Assembly (NCBI GenBank): GCA_014377495.1
Contig: JACMPN010000272.1
Span: 1-18,371 of the forward strand
DNA from: Candidatus Sericytochromatia bacterium
GTDB lineage: Bacteria; Cyanobacteriota; Sericytochromatia; JACMPN01
Direction: 5' to 3'
Length of the DNA: 18,371 nucleotides
Shown: positions 5,721 to 14,251 of the stretch, in pieces
How positions within the stretch are numbered: the stretch's first letter is position 1
Layout: each line of letters starts with the position of its first letter
Made by a program: the position numbers and the translations under genes
Notes under the pieces: model-generated
Database searches by the model: none
The model's input: only the letters and a program-made list of their open reading frames with translations
What the model was told of the DNA's origin: nothing

Positions 5721-6197
5721 ATGGAAAGCGCAACGTTTGGAGCAGGATGCTTTTGGGGTGTGGAGGCGGCATTTCGTCAGATCAAGGGCGTCACTGGCAC
5801 GGCGGTGGGCTATGAGGGCGGCGCCAAAACGGAACCGACCTACAAAGAAGTCTGCACCGACACCACCGGACACGCCGAGGTTGTCCAGGTGACCTACGAT
5901 CCGGCGATTGTGCCCTATGAAGCGCTTTTACGGGTTTTTTGGGAGAACCACGATCCGACGACGTTGAATCGGCAGGGGCCCGACGTCGGTTCGCAATACC
6001 GTTCGGCGATCTTCTACCACTCCCCCGAGCAGGCCGACCGGGCCCGGGCGTCGTTAGAGCAAGTGCGGCAGACGGGCAAATTTAAGCGCCCGATCGTCAC
6101 CGAGATCGTTCCGGGACAAACCTTCTGGCCCGCCGAAGACTACCACCAGCAGTACCTGGAAAAACGGGGCCTGAGCACCTGCCACATCAGCACCTGA
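5721..6197 (+). CDS. msrA: Peptide methionine-S-sulfoxide reductase MsrA
   Basis: A 158-residue cytosolic enzyme that reduces the S-epimer of methionine sulfoxide in proteins and free Met, recycled by thioredoxin. The catalytic motif GCFWG has the nucleophile Cys10. Other family blocks follow: VGYEGG, YKEVCTDTTGHAEVVQVTYDP, LLRVFWENHDPTTLNRQGPDVGSQYRSAIFY, and FWPAEDYHQQYLEK. A C-terminal Cys154 (LSTCHIST) can act as the resolving Cys. Length is typical of MsrA without a fused MsrB. The ATG at 5721 is chosen because GAGGAA lies seven bases upstream and the protein then begins right before the FGAGCFWG block; upstream in-frame starts at 5697 and 5670 would add a non-conserved tail. A small hairpin and a convergent small gene lie downstream. 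No msrB is in the window. Confidence 0.96.
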   Translation: MESATFGAGCFWGVEAAFRQIKGVTGTAVGYEGGAKTEPTYKEVCTDTTGHAEVVQVTYDPAIVPYEALLRVFWENHDPTTLNRQGPDVGSQYRSAIFYHSPEQADRARASLEQVRQTGKFKRPIVTEIVPGQTFWPAEDYHQQYLEKRGLSTCHIST

Positions 6198-6207
6198 TTT
6201 GCTTCCT

Positions 6208-6228
6208 CTTCTGCCGTTGGCGGAGAAG
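6208..6228. terminator. Weak hairpin between msrA and the convergent small gene
   Basis: CTTCTGCCG (6208-6216) pairs with CGGAGAAG (6221-6228) around TTGG with one bulged G, giving eight pairs. It is the only hairpin I see between these convergent genes. There is no T-run. Confidence 0.35.
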
Positions 6229-6272
6229 TGGGTGATAAGACAGTTGCGGCGAAGGTGCGGCGCCGAACGCCG

Positions 6273-6494
6273 CTATTCGGGGACGGCCAGGATGTTTTCA
6301 GCCAAGGCACTGTCGAAGCGGGCCTTGAGACCCCGCCAATGATCGGCATAGGGACCATCGAGCCCATAGCCCAAGACAGGGCCTTTGGCGAGTTCTTCGG
6401 CGCACACGGCACTGGCGATCTGGATCTCTTCACGCAGGCGAAATACCTCCGCTTCAAGGGAGATGATGCGTTCCTTGTCTTCCAGCCAGCCCAT
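6273..6494 (-). CDS. Small coiled-coil hypothetical protein (73 residues)
   Basis: Begins MGWLEDKERIISLEAEVFRLREEI, an amphipathic helix with heptad-like Leu/Ile/Val spacing over about residues 5-30, so a short coiled coil is likely. The rest contains GYGLDGPYADHWRGLKARFDSALAENI, probably a second helix. There is no signal peptide or membrane segment. TAGAGG lies about ten bases before the ATG at 6494, supporting a real gene. It follows the Rieske gene on the same strand with a 144-base gap that contains a GGTCCGGACC palindrome and no clear gene or promoter, so it may share that transcript or have its own promoter. I do not recognise a family. A heptad pattern plus a ribosome binding site is modest evidence. 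Confidence 0.6.
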   Translation of the reverse strand: MGWLEDKERIISLEAEVFRLREEIQIASAVCAEELAKGPVLGYGLDGPYADHWRGLKARFDSALAENILAVPE

Positions 6495-6638
6495 AAGTTT
6501 TCAGCCTCTACGGTCGGTCTTGTCTACGCTGCCTGCAGTTGGATCGGAGGTCCGGACCCAGCTGGCCCGCCCGCCGTCGGGCCCGTTCGTTCGAGGTCGG
6601 CCAAGCGCCGGACTCAGTACATTATTCCAGTCAGGCGA

Positions 6639-7091
6639 CTAGATGGCCACGGTGATCGAAACCCGCCACTGACAGGCCGCCGCATACCAGGAAAAAATCG
6701 CCGGTATCAGCGTATCCGGCGGAAACTTGCTCGTCGGCGTCGGCATCACCCAGATGCGGCCATCCCGGCTGCGGGCAGGATAGCGCTCCAGACGCAGGGT
6801 CTGGCGGACGGGTTCGGGCATGTTGCCCCGGAATCCCTGGACGTAGCAGCCTTCCTGATCGAAGGTCCAGCCATGAAACGGACAGACGAGACATTCGTCG
6901 ACGATCCGGCTGCCGGCAAACGACGCCCCCTGGTGTGGACAGTCGTCCTTGGCCACGACGAGCCTGCCGTGGCTGCGAAAGGCAACCAGGACCAGACTGC
7001 CGATGGCACGGACCAGCGGCGCGGTCGATGAGATTTCGCCATCGTGCCCCAGGAATGCCCAATGGTCGGCGACTGCATGGTGGAGGTGCAT
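6639..7091 (-). CDS. Stand-alone Rieske [2Fe-2S] protein
   Basis: A 150-residue protein with a complete Rieske cluster motif, CPH (Cys51, His53) and CPFH (Cys70, His73), spaced C-x-H-x16-C-x2-H. The flanking pattern VLVAFRSHGRLVVAKDDCPHQGASF and GWTFDQEGCYVQGF resembles the N-terminal Rieske domain of ring-hydroxylating or Pao/CAO-like oxygenases; DGRIWVMP near residue 110 strengthens that. The mononuclear-iron catalytic domain that should follow in an oxygenase is absent: the protein stops soon after FSWYAAACQWRVSITVAI. It is either a Rieske ferredoxin or a remnant of an oxygenase. No signal peptide or membrane anchor is visible. The ATG at 7091 lies 15 bases after the M1 aminopeptidase stop, so it is probably cotranscribed with it. 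The redox partner is unknown. Confidence 0.85.
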   Translation of the reverse strand: MHLHHAVADHWAFLGHDGEISSTAPLVRAIGSLVLVAFRSHGRLVVAKDDCPHQGASFAGSRIVDECLVCPFHGWTFDQEGCYVQGFRGNMPEPVRQTLRLERYPARSRDGRIWVMPTPTSKFPPDTLIPAIFSWYAAACQWRVSITVAI

Positions 7092-7106
7092 CGTTTACGT
7101 CTCTGC

Positions 7107-9752
7107 TCAGCGGCCGGCCGGCCGGGCCCGATTGGCCAGGACCTGACTGGCCGTGACCTGGATATGCAATCGCCGGGCCACGTCCTGATTGCTTTCCAGC
7201 AGCTTGCGGCGGAGCTCCGGCGAGAGGTCGGTACGCTTAAGCAGGGCTTCACCCCGTTGCAACACGTCCGTGGTGGCCACGACGGGATACAGCCGCTTGT
7301 AGAACGAGCTGGCGAAGCCGGGCTCACGGTCCCGGAAGATCGCCGGCACGCTGTCGAAAAACTGTTGGACATAGGGTTGCAGCAGGGTGGCCTGCTCCAG
7401 GTTCCAGAAGCCTTCCATTGATGCTTCCATTTGACCCAGCGACGCTTTGCGGTCCGTCAGGATGCGTTGCCAGATCTTCGCTTTTACCGTCGCATCCGCC
7501 TCGGCCGCCCGGATCCGTTCCACGGCTTTCAAGCCCCGGTCCGTCACATCCCGCAACTGCTCCCCGTCGAACACGGCTGACGCCTGGGCATGGTTGCTGG
7601 CGGTCAGCGTGCGCACAATCTGCCAGCGCAGATCCTGGTTGATGACGAGGCCCGGCACGGACGTCGTTCCCCGGACCAGATCAACGAGGCGTTGCAAACC
7701 ATGCGGCGACTGTGACGTCCGGATCAGCGTGTCTGCCCAAAGCAACTGCGCATCGCTGCCGGCCATCTGGCGACTCAGCTGTTCCCAGACGAAAGGCTCC
7801 AGGGTGGCGCCGACGGTCTGACGGTCGGTTTGATCCAGATGCTGGGCAAACGCCGTTTCCAGGCGGCCGAGCTGGGACTCGACCACCAAGGCGTTCGCTT
7901 CAGCGGGCAGGTGCCGCTTCAGGAGATCGACATAGCTGATCACATCGAGCTTTTGATCCCGCACCATGTACCAGAGGACGCTCCAGAGCTGCTGGCGGAT
8001 GAACGGATCCTCGATCGTGCTCAGCCGCTCTTTGACGGTCTGCAGTGAGGCACTGTCCAGGCGGACCTTGGCGTAGTCCTGATCGTGGACGTTGGCGAAG
8101 AGCAGGGGGGCGCAAGGTTTGCCCGTCAGGGCCGCCACCGCAGTCTCGGACCCGTCGTACCCGGCGGGCACCGTTTCCCGGAGCCGCAGCCGTCCGTCCG
8201 GACTGAGGTCGAACAGCCCAACCTCAGTCCGGTGTGGGCGCCCAACCGTCTCGCCACTGGCTGAAGTCTGCGTCAGGGTGACGGCTTGGATTTTGCCGTC
8301 ACTGCACAGGACAGCCGGTTCGACGGTGTTCAGACCCGCCGATTTCAGCCATTGGGACGTCCAGGCGCTGAGATCATGTTTGCTCTGGGTCTGCAGGGCG
8401 CCCATAAAGTCCGGCAGGGTCGTGTTCTTGTAGGCATGACGCTTGAAGTAGGTGCGGACGCCGTCCCGGAAGGCATCTGGCCCCAGGTAGAACGCCAGCT
8501 GCTTCATGACCGAGGCACCCTTGCCGTAGGTGATCCCGTCGAAGTTCTCGGTGGCGGCGTTTGTGTCGTCGATCTGCGTTTCGATGGGGTGCGTCGTCAC
8601 CCGGTCGTCCGTGTCGTAGGCCCATTCCTTCGTCTTGAAGAACATCGCCCAGCTGTCGCCATGAGGCGAGGTGAGTGTGGCCTGACTGAGAGACGCCATG
8701 TAGGTGGCAAAGGATTCGTTGAGCCACAACCCGTTCCACCAGTTCATGGTGACGAGATCGCCAAACCACATGTGGGCCATTTCATGCAGGATCGTGTCGT
8801 CCCGGTCAAACCGGTCGCTGGCCGTCACTTGATGGCGGTAGATCATGTTCTCGTTCATCGTCACGGCGCCGGGATTTTCCATGGCCCCTTCCGGCAATTC
8901 CGGGACGAATACCTGGTCGTACTTGCCGAACGGATAGGCGAAATCGAAGTATTTGCCGTAAAAGTCCAGGCCTTTGCGAGTCGTCTCGAAGATGGTGTCG
9001 CTAACCATGGACTTGGCCAACGACGCCCGGGCGTAGATGCCCATGGGGATGTCGCCCGCCATGCCGTGCCAGGAGATGTACTGGCCCGTGTGCAGGGCAA
9101 ACAGGTAGGTGCTCAGGGGCGGCGTCTTCGCAAAAACCGTCCGACGGGTCTGGTGCTTCAGGTAGACCTTGGCCGTCGGCACGTTGGTGATCACTTCCCA
9201 GTCTTTGGGGCCGTCGACCCGCACGGTATAGGTGCCTTTCAGGTCGGGCTGGTCGAAGCAGGGAAAGAGGTGGTGGGCCCCATAAGGCTCAAAATCGGAA
9301 TAGATGTACGTGCGCTGATCCGCTGGATCAACAAAGCGGGTCATGCCGACGCCGCCCGTATCGAAGGCCGAATCGAAGGTCACGGTGACCGAATTGTGTG
9401 CCTTCAGTGCGGTGCCTGGCAGGACGATGTAGGCCTTGTTGTAGCGCACCGGGACCGTCATGCCGTTGATGACCACGGAACGCACCTGGCCGCCGGTGTA
9501 GTCCAGGGTGAGGTCGCCCGGCTTGGGCGTGCAGGCAAACGTGATGGTGGCCTGGCCGCTGTAATGGTCCTTGGCATCTTCAAACGTGAACTGCAGGTCG
9601 TAGGCGAGCTGACTGACGATCCTGGCCCGGGCTGCGGCGTCCGTATAAGTGAGCAGGTCTTTGGCGGGACGGAGCGTGGCGGCCCCGGCGGGCAACCCGA
9701 GCAACAGGGCGGCGATGAGGACAGTGGCGGCGGAACGGACAGGAGTCGGCAT
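7107..9752 (-). CDS. Secreted M1-family aminopeptidase (second of a tandem pair)
   Basis: An 881-residue zinc metallopeptidase that trims N-terminal residues from peptides. A signal peptide (VLIAALLLGLPAGAA, cleavage near residue 24) sends it to the periplasm or outside. The N-terminal beta domain carries the actinobacterial-type PepN pattern RFVDPADQRTYIYSDFEPYGAHHLFPCFDQPDLK. The exopeptidase motif GAMEN is at 289-293. Zinc ligands are His323, His327 and Glu346 in HEMAH-x18-E, with catalytic Glu324, followed by the GITYGKGASV block carrying the catalytic Tyr. The last 350 or so residues are an ERAP1_C-like helical domain. It starts 78 bases after the paralogue, on the same strand; a small hairpin (9792-9814) sits between them. 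All catalytic residues are intact, so both copies should be active. Confidence 0.96.
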   Translation of the reverse strand: MPTPVRSAATVLIAALLLGLPAGAATLRPAKDLLTYTDAAARARIVSQLAYDLQFTFEDAKDHYSGQATITFACTPKPGDLTLDYTGGQVRSVVINGMTVPVRYNKAYIVLPGTALKAHNSVTVTFDSAFDTGGVGMTRFVDPADQRTYIYSDFEPYGAHHLFPCFDQPDLKGTYTVRVDGPKDWEVITNVPTAKVYLKHQTRRTVFAKTPPLSTYLFALHTGQYISWHGMAGDIPMGIYARASLAKSMVSDTIFETTRKGLDFYGKYFDFAYPFGKYDQVFVPELPEGAMENPGAVTMNENMIYRHQVTASDRFDRDDTILHEMAHMWFGDLVTMNWWNGLWLNESFATYMASLSQATLTSPHGDSWAMFFKTKEWAYDTDDRVTTHPIETQIDDTNAATENFDGITYGKGASVMKQLAFYLGPDAFRDGVRTYFKRHAYKNTTLPDFMGALQTQSKHDLSAWTSQWLKSAGLNTVEPAVLCSDGKIQAVTLTQTSASGETVGRPHRTEVGLFDLSPDGRLRLRETVPAGYDGSETAVAALTGKPCAPLLFANVHDQDYAKVRLDSASLQTVKERLSTIEDPFIRQQLWSVLWYMVRDQKLDVISYVDLLKRHLPAEANALVVESQLGRLETAFAQHLDQTDRQTVGATLEPFVWEQLSRQMAGSDAQLLWADTLIRTSQSPHGLQRLVDLVRGTTSVPGLVINQDLRWQIVRTLTASNHAQASAVFDGEQLRDVTDRGLKAVERIRAAEADATVKAKIWQRILTDRKASLGQMEASMEGFWNLEQATLLQPYVQQFFDSVPAIFRDREPGFASSFYKRLYPVVATTDVLQRGEALLKRTDLSPELRRKLLESNQDVARRLHIQVTASQVLANRARPAGR

Positions 9753-9791
9753 GCGTCATACTCAGCTTTCTAACGGCGGCTCGGCGCCAAT

Positions 9792-9814
9792 CGCCCGGTC
9801 AGGATGCCGGGGCG
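9792..9814 (-). terminator. Small hairpin between the two M1 aminopeptidase genes
   Basis: CGCCCGG (9792-9798) pairs with CCGGGGCG (9807-9814) with one bulged G around an eight-base loop. No T-run follows. It may be a partial terminator or mRNA-processing structure that sets the ratio of the two genes. Low certainty. Confidence 0.25.
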
Positions 9815-9830
9815 TGTGACGGTCGGGACT

Positions 9831-12488
9831 CTAAGGTTTCTGCGATGTCTTCGCCAGACGCTCAGTCAGGGCCTGATGGGCCAGCGTCTGGATTTTCGCC
9901 CGGCGGTGCAGGTCTTCGGTCAGGTCGGTGAGCCACTTGCGCAGCTCGGCCGGCAGGGTCGTGGATTTCAGCATGGCGTCGGCCCGGGCCAGCGTGGCCG
10001 GATCGGTGGCAAACCGGGGAAACATCGATTGCACGAACCGCCGGGCAAAGGCGTTTTCCCGGGTCCGATACACGTCCTGGATGGTATCGAAGTAACGACC
10101 GGCAAAGGGTTGCAGCAACCCGACCTGGTCGGGGTGGTGAAATCCTGCCATCACGGAAGTCAGTTCACTGATGGTGCTCTGTTGATCGGTCAACAGACGC
10201 TTCCAGGCGGCGTCCTTGACTGTGATGTCCGGACGGCAGGTGGCGACGAAGACGGCCGCCTTGATCCCCTTGTCGGACGGATCCCGCCTTTGCTCAGCGT
10301 TCAGCAGGGCCTGTGCTTCCGGATGGTTGCAGGCGGTGAGGATCGAGATGATCTGCCAGCGCATGTCCGGGTCGAGTTCAAAGCCGGGGAATGTCGCTTT
10401 CCCTTGCAGAAAGGAAACGAGCCGTTTTTGCCCTGCGGCCGTGCGCGAGACGCTCAGGGCCGTGTTGGTCCATTGCTGCTGGGCATCGGACTTGGCGGGC
10501 TGTTTGGCGGCCTCCGCCCATAGGAACGCCTCGATCCTGGGGAGCATCGCCGTCCGGGTGGCGTCATCCAGTTCGGTCAGGGCGAGCGAAGCAATGGCTG
10601 ACAGTTGGCCGTTGACCGCCGGCGGATTCGTCTCCTTGGGCAGATGGAGCAGGTTCAGATCGAGATAGGCCAGGGCGTCGAGCTCGTGGTCCCGGACCAT
10701 CTGGGAAAGACTGTTCCATAACTGCAGGCGGAGGAACGGGTCAGCGACAGCGCTCAGCGAGCTTTGCGCTGTCGCCAGGGAAACGGGGTCGAGGATCACC
10801 TTGGCGTAGTCGTGATCGCCCATATTCGGAAAAACCAGCGACGGGGCGGCTTTGCCGATCATGGCCGGCACGGCGGTGCTCAGACCCGCATAGCTGATGG
10901 GCAGCTCGCCCTGGCTGACCAGCTGTCCCTGGGCATTCGGGCCAAAGAGGCCGATGGCGGTCCGGTGCGGCCGCAATTGGGCGGCTCCGCTACGCACGGT
11001 CTGGGCCAGGCTGAACTGGGTGATTTTGCCCGCCGTGCTCGCCCAGACGGGCTGGACGGCATTCAGGCCGGCGGTTTTGAGCCAGACCTGGCTCCACCCG
11101 CCCAGATCGAGTGGCGTCCGGGACTGCAGCGCACCCATGAAGTCGGGCAAGGTCGAATTGCCGAAAGCGTGACGCTGGAAGTAGGTCCGCAGACCGTCCC
11201 GAAAAGCCGTCTCGCCCATGTAGTAGGCCAATTGCTTCATCACCGAGGCGCCCTTGCCATAGGTGATCCCGTCGAAGATCCCCGTGGCCGCCTCGGTATC
11301 CACGACCGGCCCGTCGATGGCGTGGGTCGTCGCCCGCTGATCTGTCTCGTAGGCCCACTGCTTGGTGCTGTAGAACCGTTGCCAGGTATCACCGTAGCGG
11401 GGCAGGGCCTGCTGGGCCCGGGCCGCCATGTAGGTGGCGAAGGATTCGTTGAGCCAAAGGCCGTTCCACCATTTCATCGTGACGAGATCACCGAACCACA
11501 TGTGGGCCATTTCATGCAGGATGACGTTGTCCCGGTCAAACCGCCGGGCGTCCGTCGGCCGGCTGCGGTAGATGAATTTTTCATTGAACGTGACGGCACC
11601 GGGATTTTCCATGGCGCCATGTTGGTATTCCGGAACGAAAACCTGGTCATACTTGCCGAACGGGTAAGCCGTGGCGAAATAGTCAGCGAAGTAGCCCAGA
11701 CCCTGCTTGGTGATCGTGAAGATTTCCGGGGCGTCCATGTATTTCTTCAGGGACGCCCGGGCGTAGATGCCGAGGGGCATCGTGCCTGCTTTGTCGTGCC
11801 AGCTGACATACTCGCCGGCGTGCATGGCAAACAGATAAGGACTGATCGGCACCGTGGCCGGAAAACGCACGGTCTGGCGGTCACCCGCCACTTCACGGCG
11901 ATCGGAGGCCCGATTGCCCAGGACGACCCAATTGACGGGGGCCGAGACGGTCAGTTTGTAAGCCGCTTTCAAGTCGGGCTGATCGAAGCAGGGAAAGACC
12001 CGGTGGGCGCCATCAGGCTCGAAGTCCGTATAGAGGTAGACCCGTTTGTCTTCGGGATCGACAAAACGCATGATCCCGTGGCCGGCCTTGTCGAAGACGG
12101 ACCGGAAGCCGATCTCCACCACGTTGTGGGCGTGAATGCGGGCGGCAGGCAGGATGATGCGGCCCGCTTCGTGCCGGATAGGGATCCGTGTGCCGTTGAG
12201 GATGATGGAGACGACGGACTGGCCGGCATAGTCGAGAAAAAGATCGGCCTTCCGGGGATGGGAGTCGAAGCGGATCGTGGCCGTGCCGCCGTACTGTTCC
12301 CCCGCTTTGTCCAAGGCAAACTGCAGGTCGTAACCGACCCGGCTGATCCGGTTGAACCGGGTGATGGCCAAAGCCTCAGTGATCGGTTGGTGGGACCCGG
12401 GGGCTGGGGCTGCGATGGCCGGAGCCGCCTGGATGCCGAGGACGGCCACGCTCAGGACGGTCAGGACGGGCGAGAGGCGGGGAATCAT
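9831..12488 (-). CDS. Secreted M1-family aminopeptidase (first of a tandem pair)
   Basis: An 885-residue paralogue of the downstream gene, with the same signal peptide plus N-terminal beta domain, gluzincin core and ERAP1_C-like helical domain. The start at 12488 (MIPRLSPVLTVLSVAVLGIQ) is preferred to the in-frame one at 12530, since it puts the hydrophobic signal near the N-terminus and has GGAAGG eight bases upstream. GAMEN is at 291-295; His325, Glu326, His329 and Glu348 form the HExxH-x18-E zinc site; GITYGKGASV carries the catalytic Tyr. The core is nearly identical to that of the paralogue (HEMAHMWFGDLVTM then WWNGLWLNESFATYMA in both), while C-terminal halves diverge. It would be first in a transcript with the second M1 gene and the Rieske gene. 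Confidence 0.96.
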   Translation of the reverse strand: MIPRLSPVLTVLSVAVLGIQAAPAIAAPAPGSHQPITEALAITRFNRISRVGYDLQFALDKAGEQYGGTATIRFDSHPRKADLFLDYAGQSVVSIILNGTRIPIRHEAGRIILPAARIHAHNVVEIGFRSVFDKAGHGIMRFVDPEDKRVYLYTDFEPDGAHRVFPCFDQPDLKAAYKLTVSAPVNWVVLGNRASDRREVAGDRQTVRFPATVPISPYLFAMHAGEYVSWHDKAGTMPLGIYARASLKKYMDAPEIFTITKQGLGYFADYFATAYPFGKYDQVFVPEYQHGAMENPGAVTFNEKFIYRSRPTDARRFDRDNVILHEMAHMWFGDLVTMKWWNGLWLNESFATYMAARAQQALPRYGDTWQRFYSTKQWAYETDQRATTHAIDGPVVDTEAATGIFDGITYGKGASVMKQLAYYMGETAFRDGLRTYFQRHAFGNSTLPDFMGALQSRTPLDLGGWSQVWLKTAGLNAVQPVWASTAGKITQFSLAQTVRSGAAQLRPHRTAIGLFGPNAQGQLVSQGELPISYAGLSTAVPAMIGKAAPSLVFPNMGDHDYAKVILDPVSLATAQSSLSAVADPFLRLQLWNSLSQMVRDHELDALAYLDLNLLHLPKETNPPAVNGQLSAIASLALTELDDATRTAMLPRIEAFLWAEAAKQPAKSDAQQQWTNTALSVSRTAAGQKRLVSFLQGKATFPGFELDPDMRWQIISILTACNHPEAQALLNAEQRRDPSDKGIKAAVFVATCRPDITVKDAAWKRLLTDQQSTISELTSVMAGFHHPDQVGLLQPFAGRYFDTIQDVYRTRENAFARRFVQSMFPRFATDPATLARADAMLKSTTLPAELRKWLTDLTEDLHRRAKIQTLAHQALTERLAKTSQKP

Positions 12489-12575
12489 GACGAAACCTTC
12501 CGGATCAAGGCACAGGGAGGGTGTCGCCATGCCGCTCGAGTCGATGGCAGTATGCCAAAGTCCAACCGAGGCAGT

Positions 12576-12703
12576 AAGAGGCTGTGTCAGAGGGGTCCAT
12601 GGCGGTCGCGTTCAACACGGAACCTGGCTAAGCGCCATGAGGCGCTGTCGCCAGAACCCGTGCCGAAATCAACTCGCCCTGAACCCCTCTGACGCAGCCT
12701 CTT
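12576..12703. repeat. 128-bp imperfect palindrome, MITE-like or structured-RNA element
   Basis: The outer arms (12576-12596 and 12683-12703) are 21 bases each with one difference, a T/G pair that still pairs in RNA. Inside them the symmetry continues with interruptions: TGGCG opposite CGCCC, CACGG (12616-12620) opposite CCGTG (12658-12662), TGGC (12625-12628) opposite GCCA (12650-12653), and an apical AGCGCC-ATGA-GGCGCT hairpin (12631-12646). So the whole element folds on its centre. It fills most of the divergent gap between the first M1 gene and ndh. The ends read AAGAGGCTGTGTCAGAGG, like terminal repeats of small non-autonomous elements. I see no clear target-site duplication. It has no coding capacity. 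Confidence 0.6.
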
Positions 12704-12828
12704 GTCTCTTCTTGGCTGCTGTAGTGGGGGTCAGGCTTGGATCCTGTATGGCGACCGCCAGGTATACCGTCTCTGAGGGATAATGCCCGCAGCTCATCCG
12801 CCAATAGGTCGGGTGGCCGAGGTACCAA
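12704..12828 (+). promoter_or_regulatory. Upstream region of ndh
   Basis: This stretch between the palindrome and the ndh start should carry the ndh promoter. Possible -10 boxes are TATACC (12763-12768) and GATAAT (12779-12784). A TTGGAT at 12737-12742 is 20 bases before the first, wider than usual. I cannot choose between them. No gene, repeat or riboswitch is visible in it. Confidence 0.25.
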
Positions 12829-14163
12829 ATGAGCATGCAACAGTCGCAGGCCACAGGGACGAAACCCCGTATCGTCATTGTCGGCGCCGGATTTGGCGGG
12901 CTCAATGCCGCCCGGACCCTCAGCGGTCAACCGGTCGACGTCCTGGTTCTCAATCGCAACAATTACCATGGCTTCTGGCCGTTGCTTTACCAAGTGGCGA
13001 CGGCGGGCCTGGAGCCCGAGTCCATTGCCTATCCCGTCCGGGCGATCCTGCAGCAGTACCGGAACGTCGCCTTTCAAATGGCAAACGTCAGCGGGATCGA
13101 TTTCGACGGACGCCGGGTGCTCACCGATGGTGAGCCGGTCCCCTACGATTTTCTGATCCTCGCTGCGGGCAGCACGAGCAACTACTTCGGCAATCGGGAA
13201 CTCGAAACCAACACCTTCGGCATGAAGGACATCGACGAGGCGGAAGCCCTGCGCAATCACGTTCTCTTGTGTTTTGAGCAGGCCGTACGCGAGCCGGACC
13301 CGGATCGGCGAGCGGCGTTGATGACCTTCGTCATCGTGGGTGGCGGACCGACGGGCGTGGAGTTGGCCGGTGCCTTTTCCGAGTTGGTGCGGCACGTGTT
13401 GCCCAACGACTATCCGATGCTCGATCTGGCCCTGGCCCGGGTGCTGCTCGTCGAGGCCGGCGAACATATCCTGGCGACGTTCCCGCAGCCCTTGCAGGAC
13501 AAGGCCCTCGCCAAGTTGAAACAGATGGGTGTCGATATCCGGCTGGGCACGGCGGTGGAGCACGTGGATCAGTCCGAAGTCGTCTTCAAGGACGGGCGGA
13601 TCGTCCCGAGTTGCACGGTAGTCTGGGCAGCCGGCGTCAAAGCGGCCGAACTGGCGGACCGCCTCGGCGTCACCCAGGCCCGGGCCGGCCGGATCCCGGT
13701 CGCACCCACCCTGGCGCTGCCCGGTCACCCGGAAGTCTTCATCATCGGGGACATGGCCTATCTCGAAGGCTACAACGGACACAATGCCTTTCCGATGGTG
13801 GCCCAGGTGGCCATCCAGCAGGGCAAACTGGCCTCGGCGAATATCCTCGCTGAGTTGTCCGGCAGACCACAGCAGCCGTTCAAGTTCTTCGATAAAGGCA
13901 GCATGGCCACGATCGGACGGCGAGCGGCCATCATGGACGCTTTCGGCATTCAGCTGAGCGGCTTTCTGGCCTGGTTGGGTTGGCTGTTCATCCATCTGAT
14001 CGAACTGATCGGCTTTCGCAACCGGCTGATCGTTCTGATGAACTGGATGTACAACTATTTCACCTACGACCGGGGCGTCCGCCTGATCACGAACCATTTG
14101 CCGCCCGTACGCCCGCTGCAGGTGACCGAAGCAGCGGAGACAGACGAGTCGGTGTCTCGCTAG
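12829..14163 (+). CDS. ndh: Type II NADH:quinone oxidoreductase (NDH-2)
   Basis: A 444-residue FAD enzyme that oxidises NADH and reduces membrane quinone without proton pumping. The N-terminal FAD Rossmann motif GAGFGG is at 19-24; the second, NADH-binding, motif GGGPTG is at 171-176 followed by VELAG. The FAD-contact block VFIIGDMAY and the quinone-site segment NAFPMVAQVAIQQG follow, as in NDH-2 rather than sulfide:quinone reductase. The C-terminus has an amphipathic or membrane-inserted region (LSGFLAWLGWLFIHLIELIGFRNR and a second helix with NWMYNYFTYDRGVRLI) that anchors it to the inner membrane. The ATG at 12829 follows GAGG with good spacing; ATG at 12835 is an alternative. It diverges from the M1 pair and ends at a strong hairpin. 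No other respiratory genes are nearby. Confidence 0.95.
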   Translation: MSMQQSQATGTKPRIVIVGAGFGGLNAARTLSGQPVDVLVLNRNNYHGFWPLLYQVATAGLEPESIAYPVRAILQQYRNVAFQMANVSGIDFDGRRVLTDGEPVPYDFLILAAGSTSNYFGNRELETNTFGMKDIDEAEALRNHVLLCFEQAVREPDPDRRAALMTFVIVGGGPTGVELAGAFSELVRHVLPNDYPMLDLALARVLLVEAGEHILATFPQPLQDKALAKLKQMGVDIRLGTAVEHVDQSEVVFKDGRIVPSCTVVWAAGVKAAELADRLGVTQARAGRIPVAPTLALPGHPEVFIIGDMAYLEGYNGHNAFPMVAQVAIQQGKLASANILAELSGRPQQPFKFFDKGSMATIGRRAAIMDAFGIQLSGFLAWLGWLFIHLIELIGFRNRLIVLMNWMYNYFTYDRGVRLITNHLPPVRPLQVTEAAETDESVSR

Positions 14164-14174
14164 CACAGACGACC

Positions 14175-14217
14175 ACTGTGAAGCCCCTCGCTTTGAGGAA
14201 TGGCGGGGCTTCACAGT
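14175..14217. terminator. Bidirectional terminator hairpin, 13-bp perfect stem
   Basis: ACTGTGAAGCCCC (14175-14187) is exactly complementary to GGGGCTTCACAGT (14205-14217). The 17-base loop can form a smaller CCTC/GAGG hairpin in place of part of the main stem. It lies between the convergent ndh and DUF885 genes. No clear T-run, but position and perfection support a shared terminator. Confidence 0.72.
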
Positions 14218-14251
14218 CACGCTGGTTGGTCCCGGCTGAGACCTGCGATGC

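Noticed and set aside
10764..12692. Very long plus-strand open frame (642 codons) opposite the first M1 gene
   Set aside because: It is an antisense shadow of a well-supported gene in GC-rich DNA, and its translation is Gly/Arg/His/Gln-rich with no family pattern. The same holds for the long antisense frames over the second M1, DUF885 and O-antigen-ligase-like genes.
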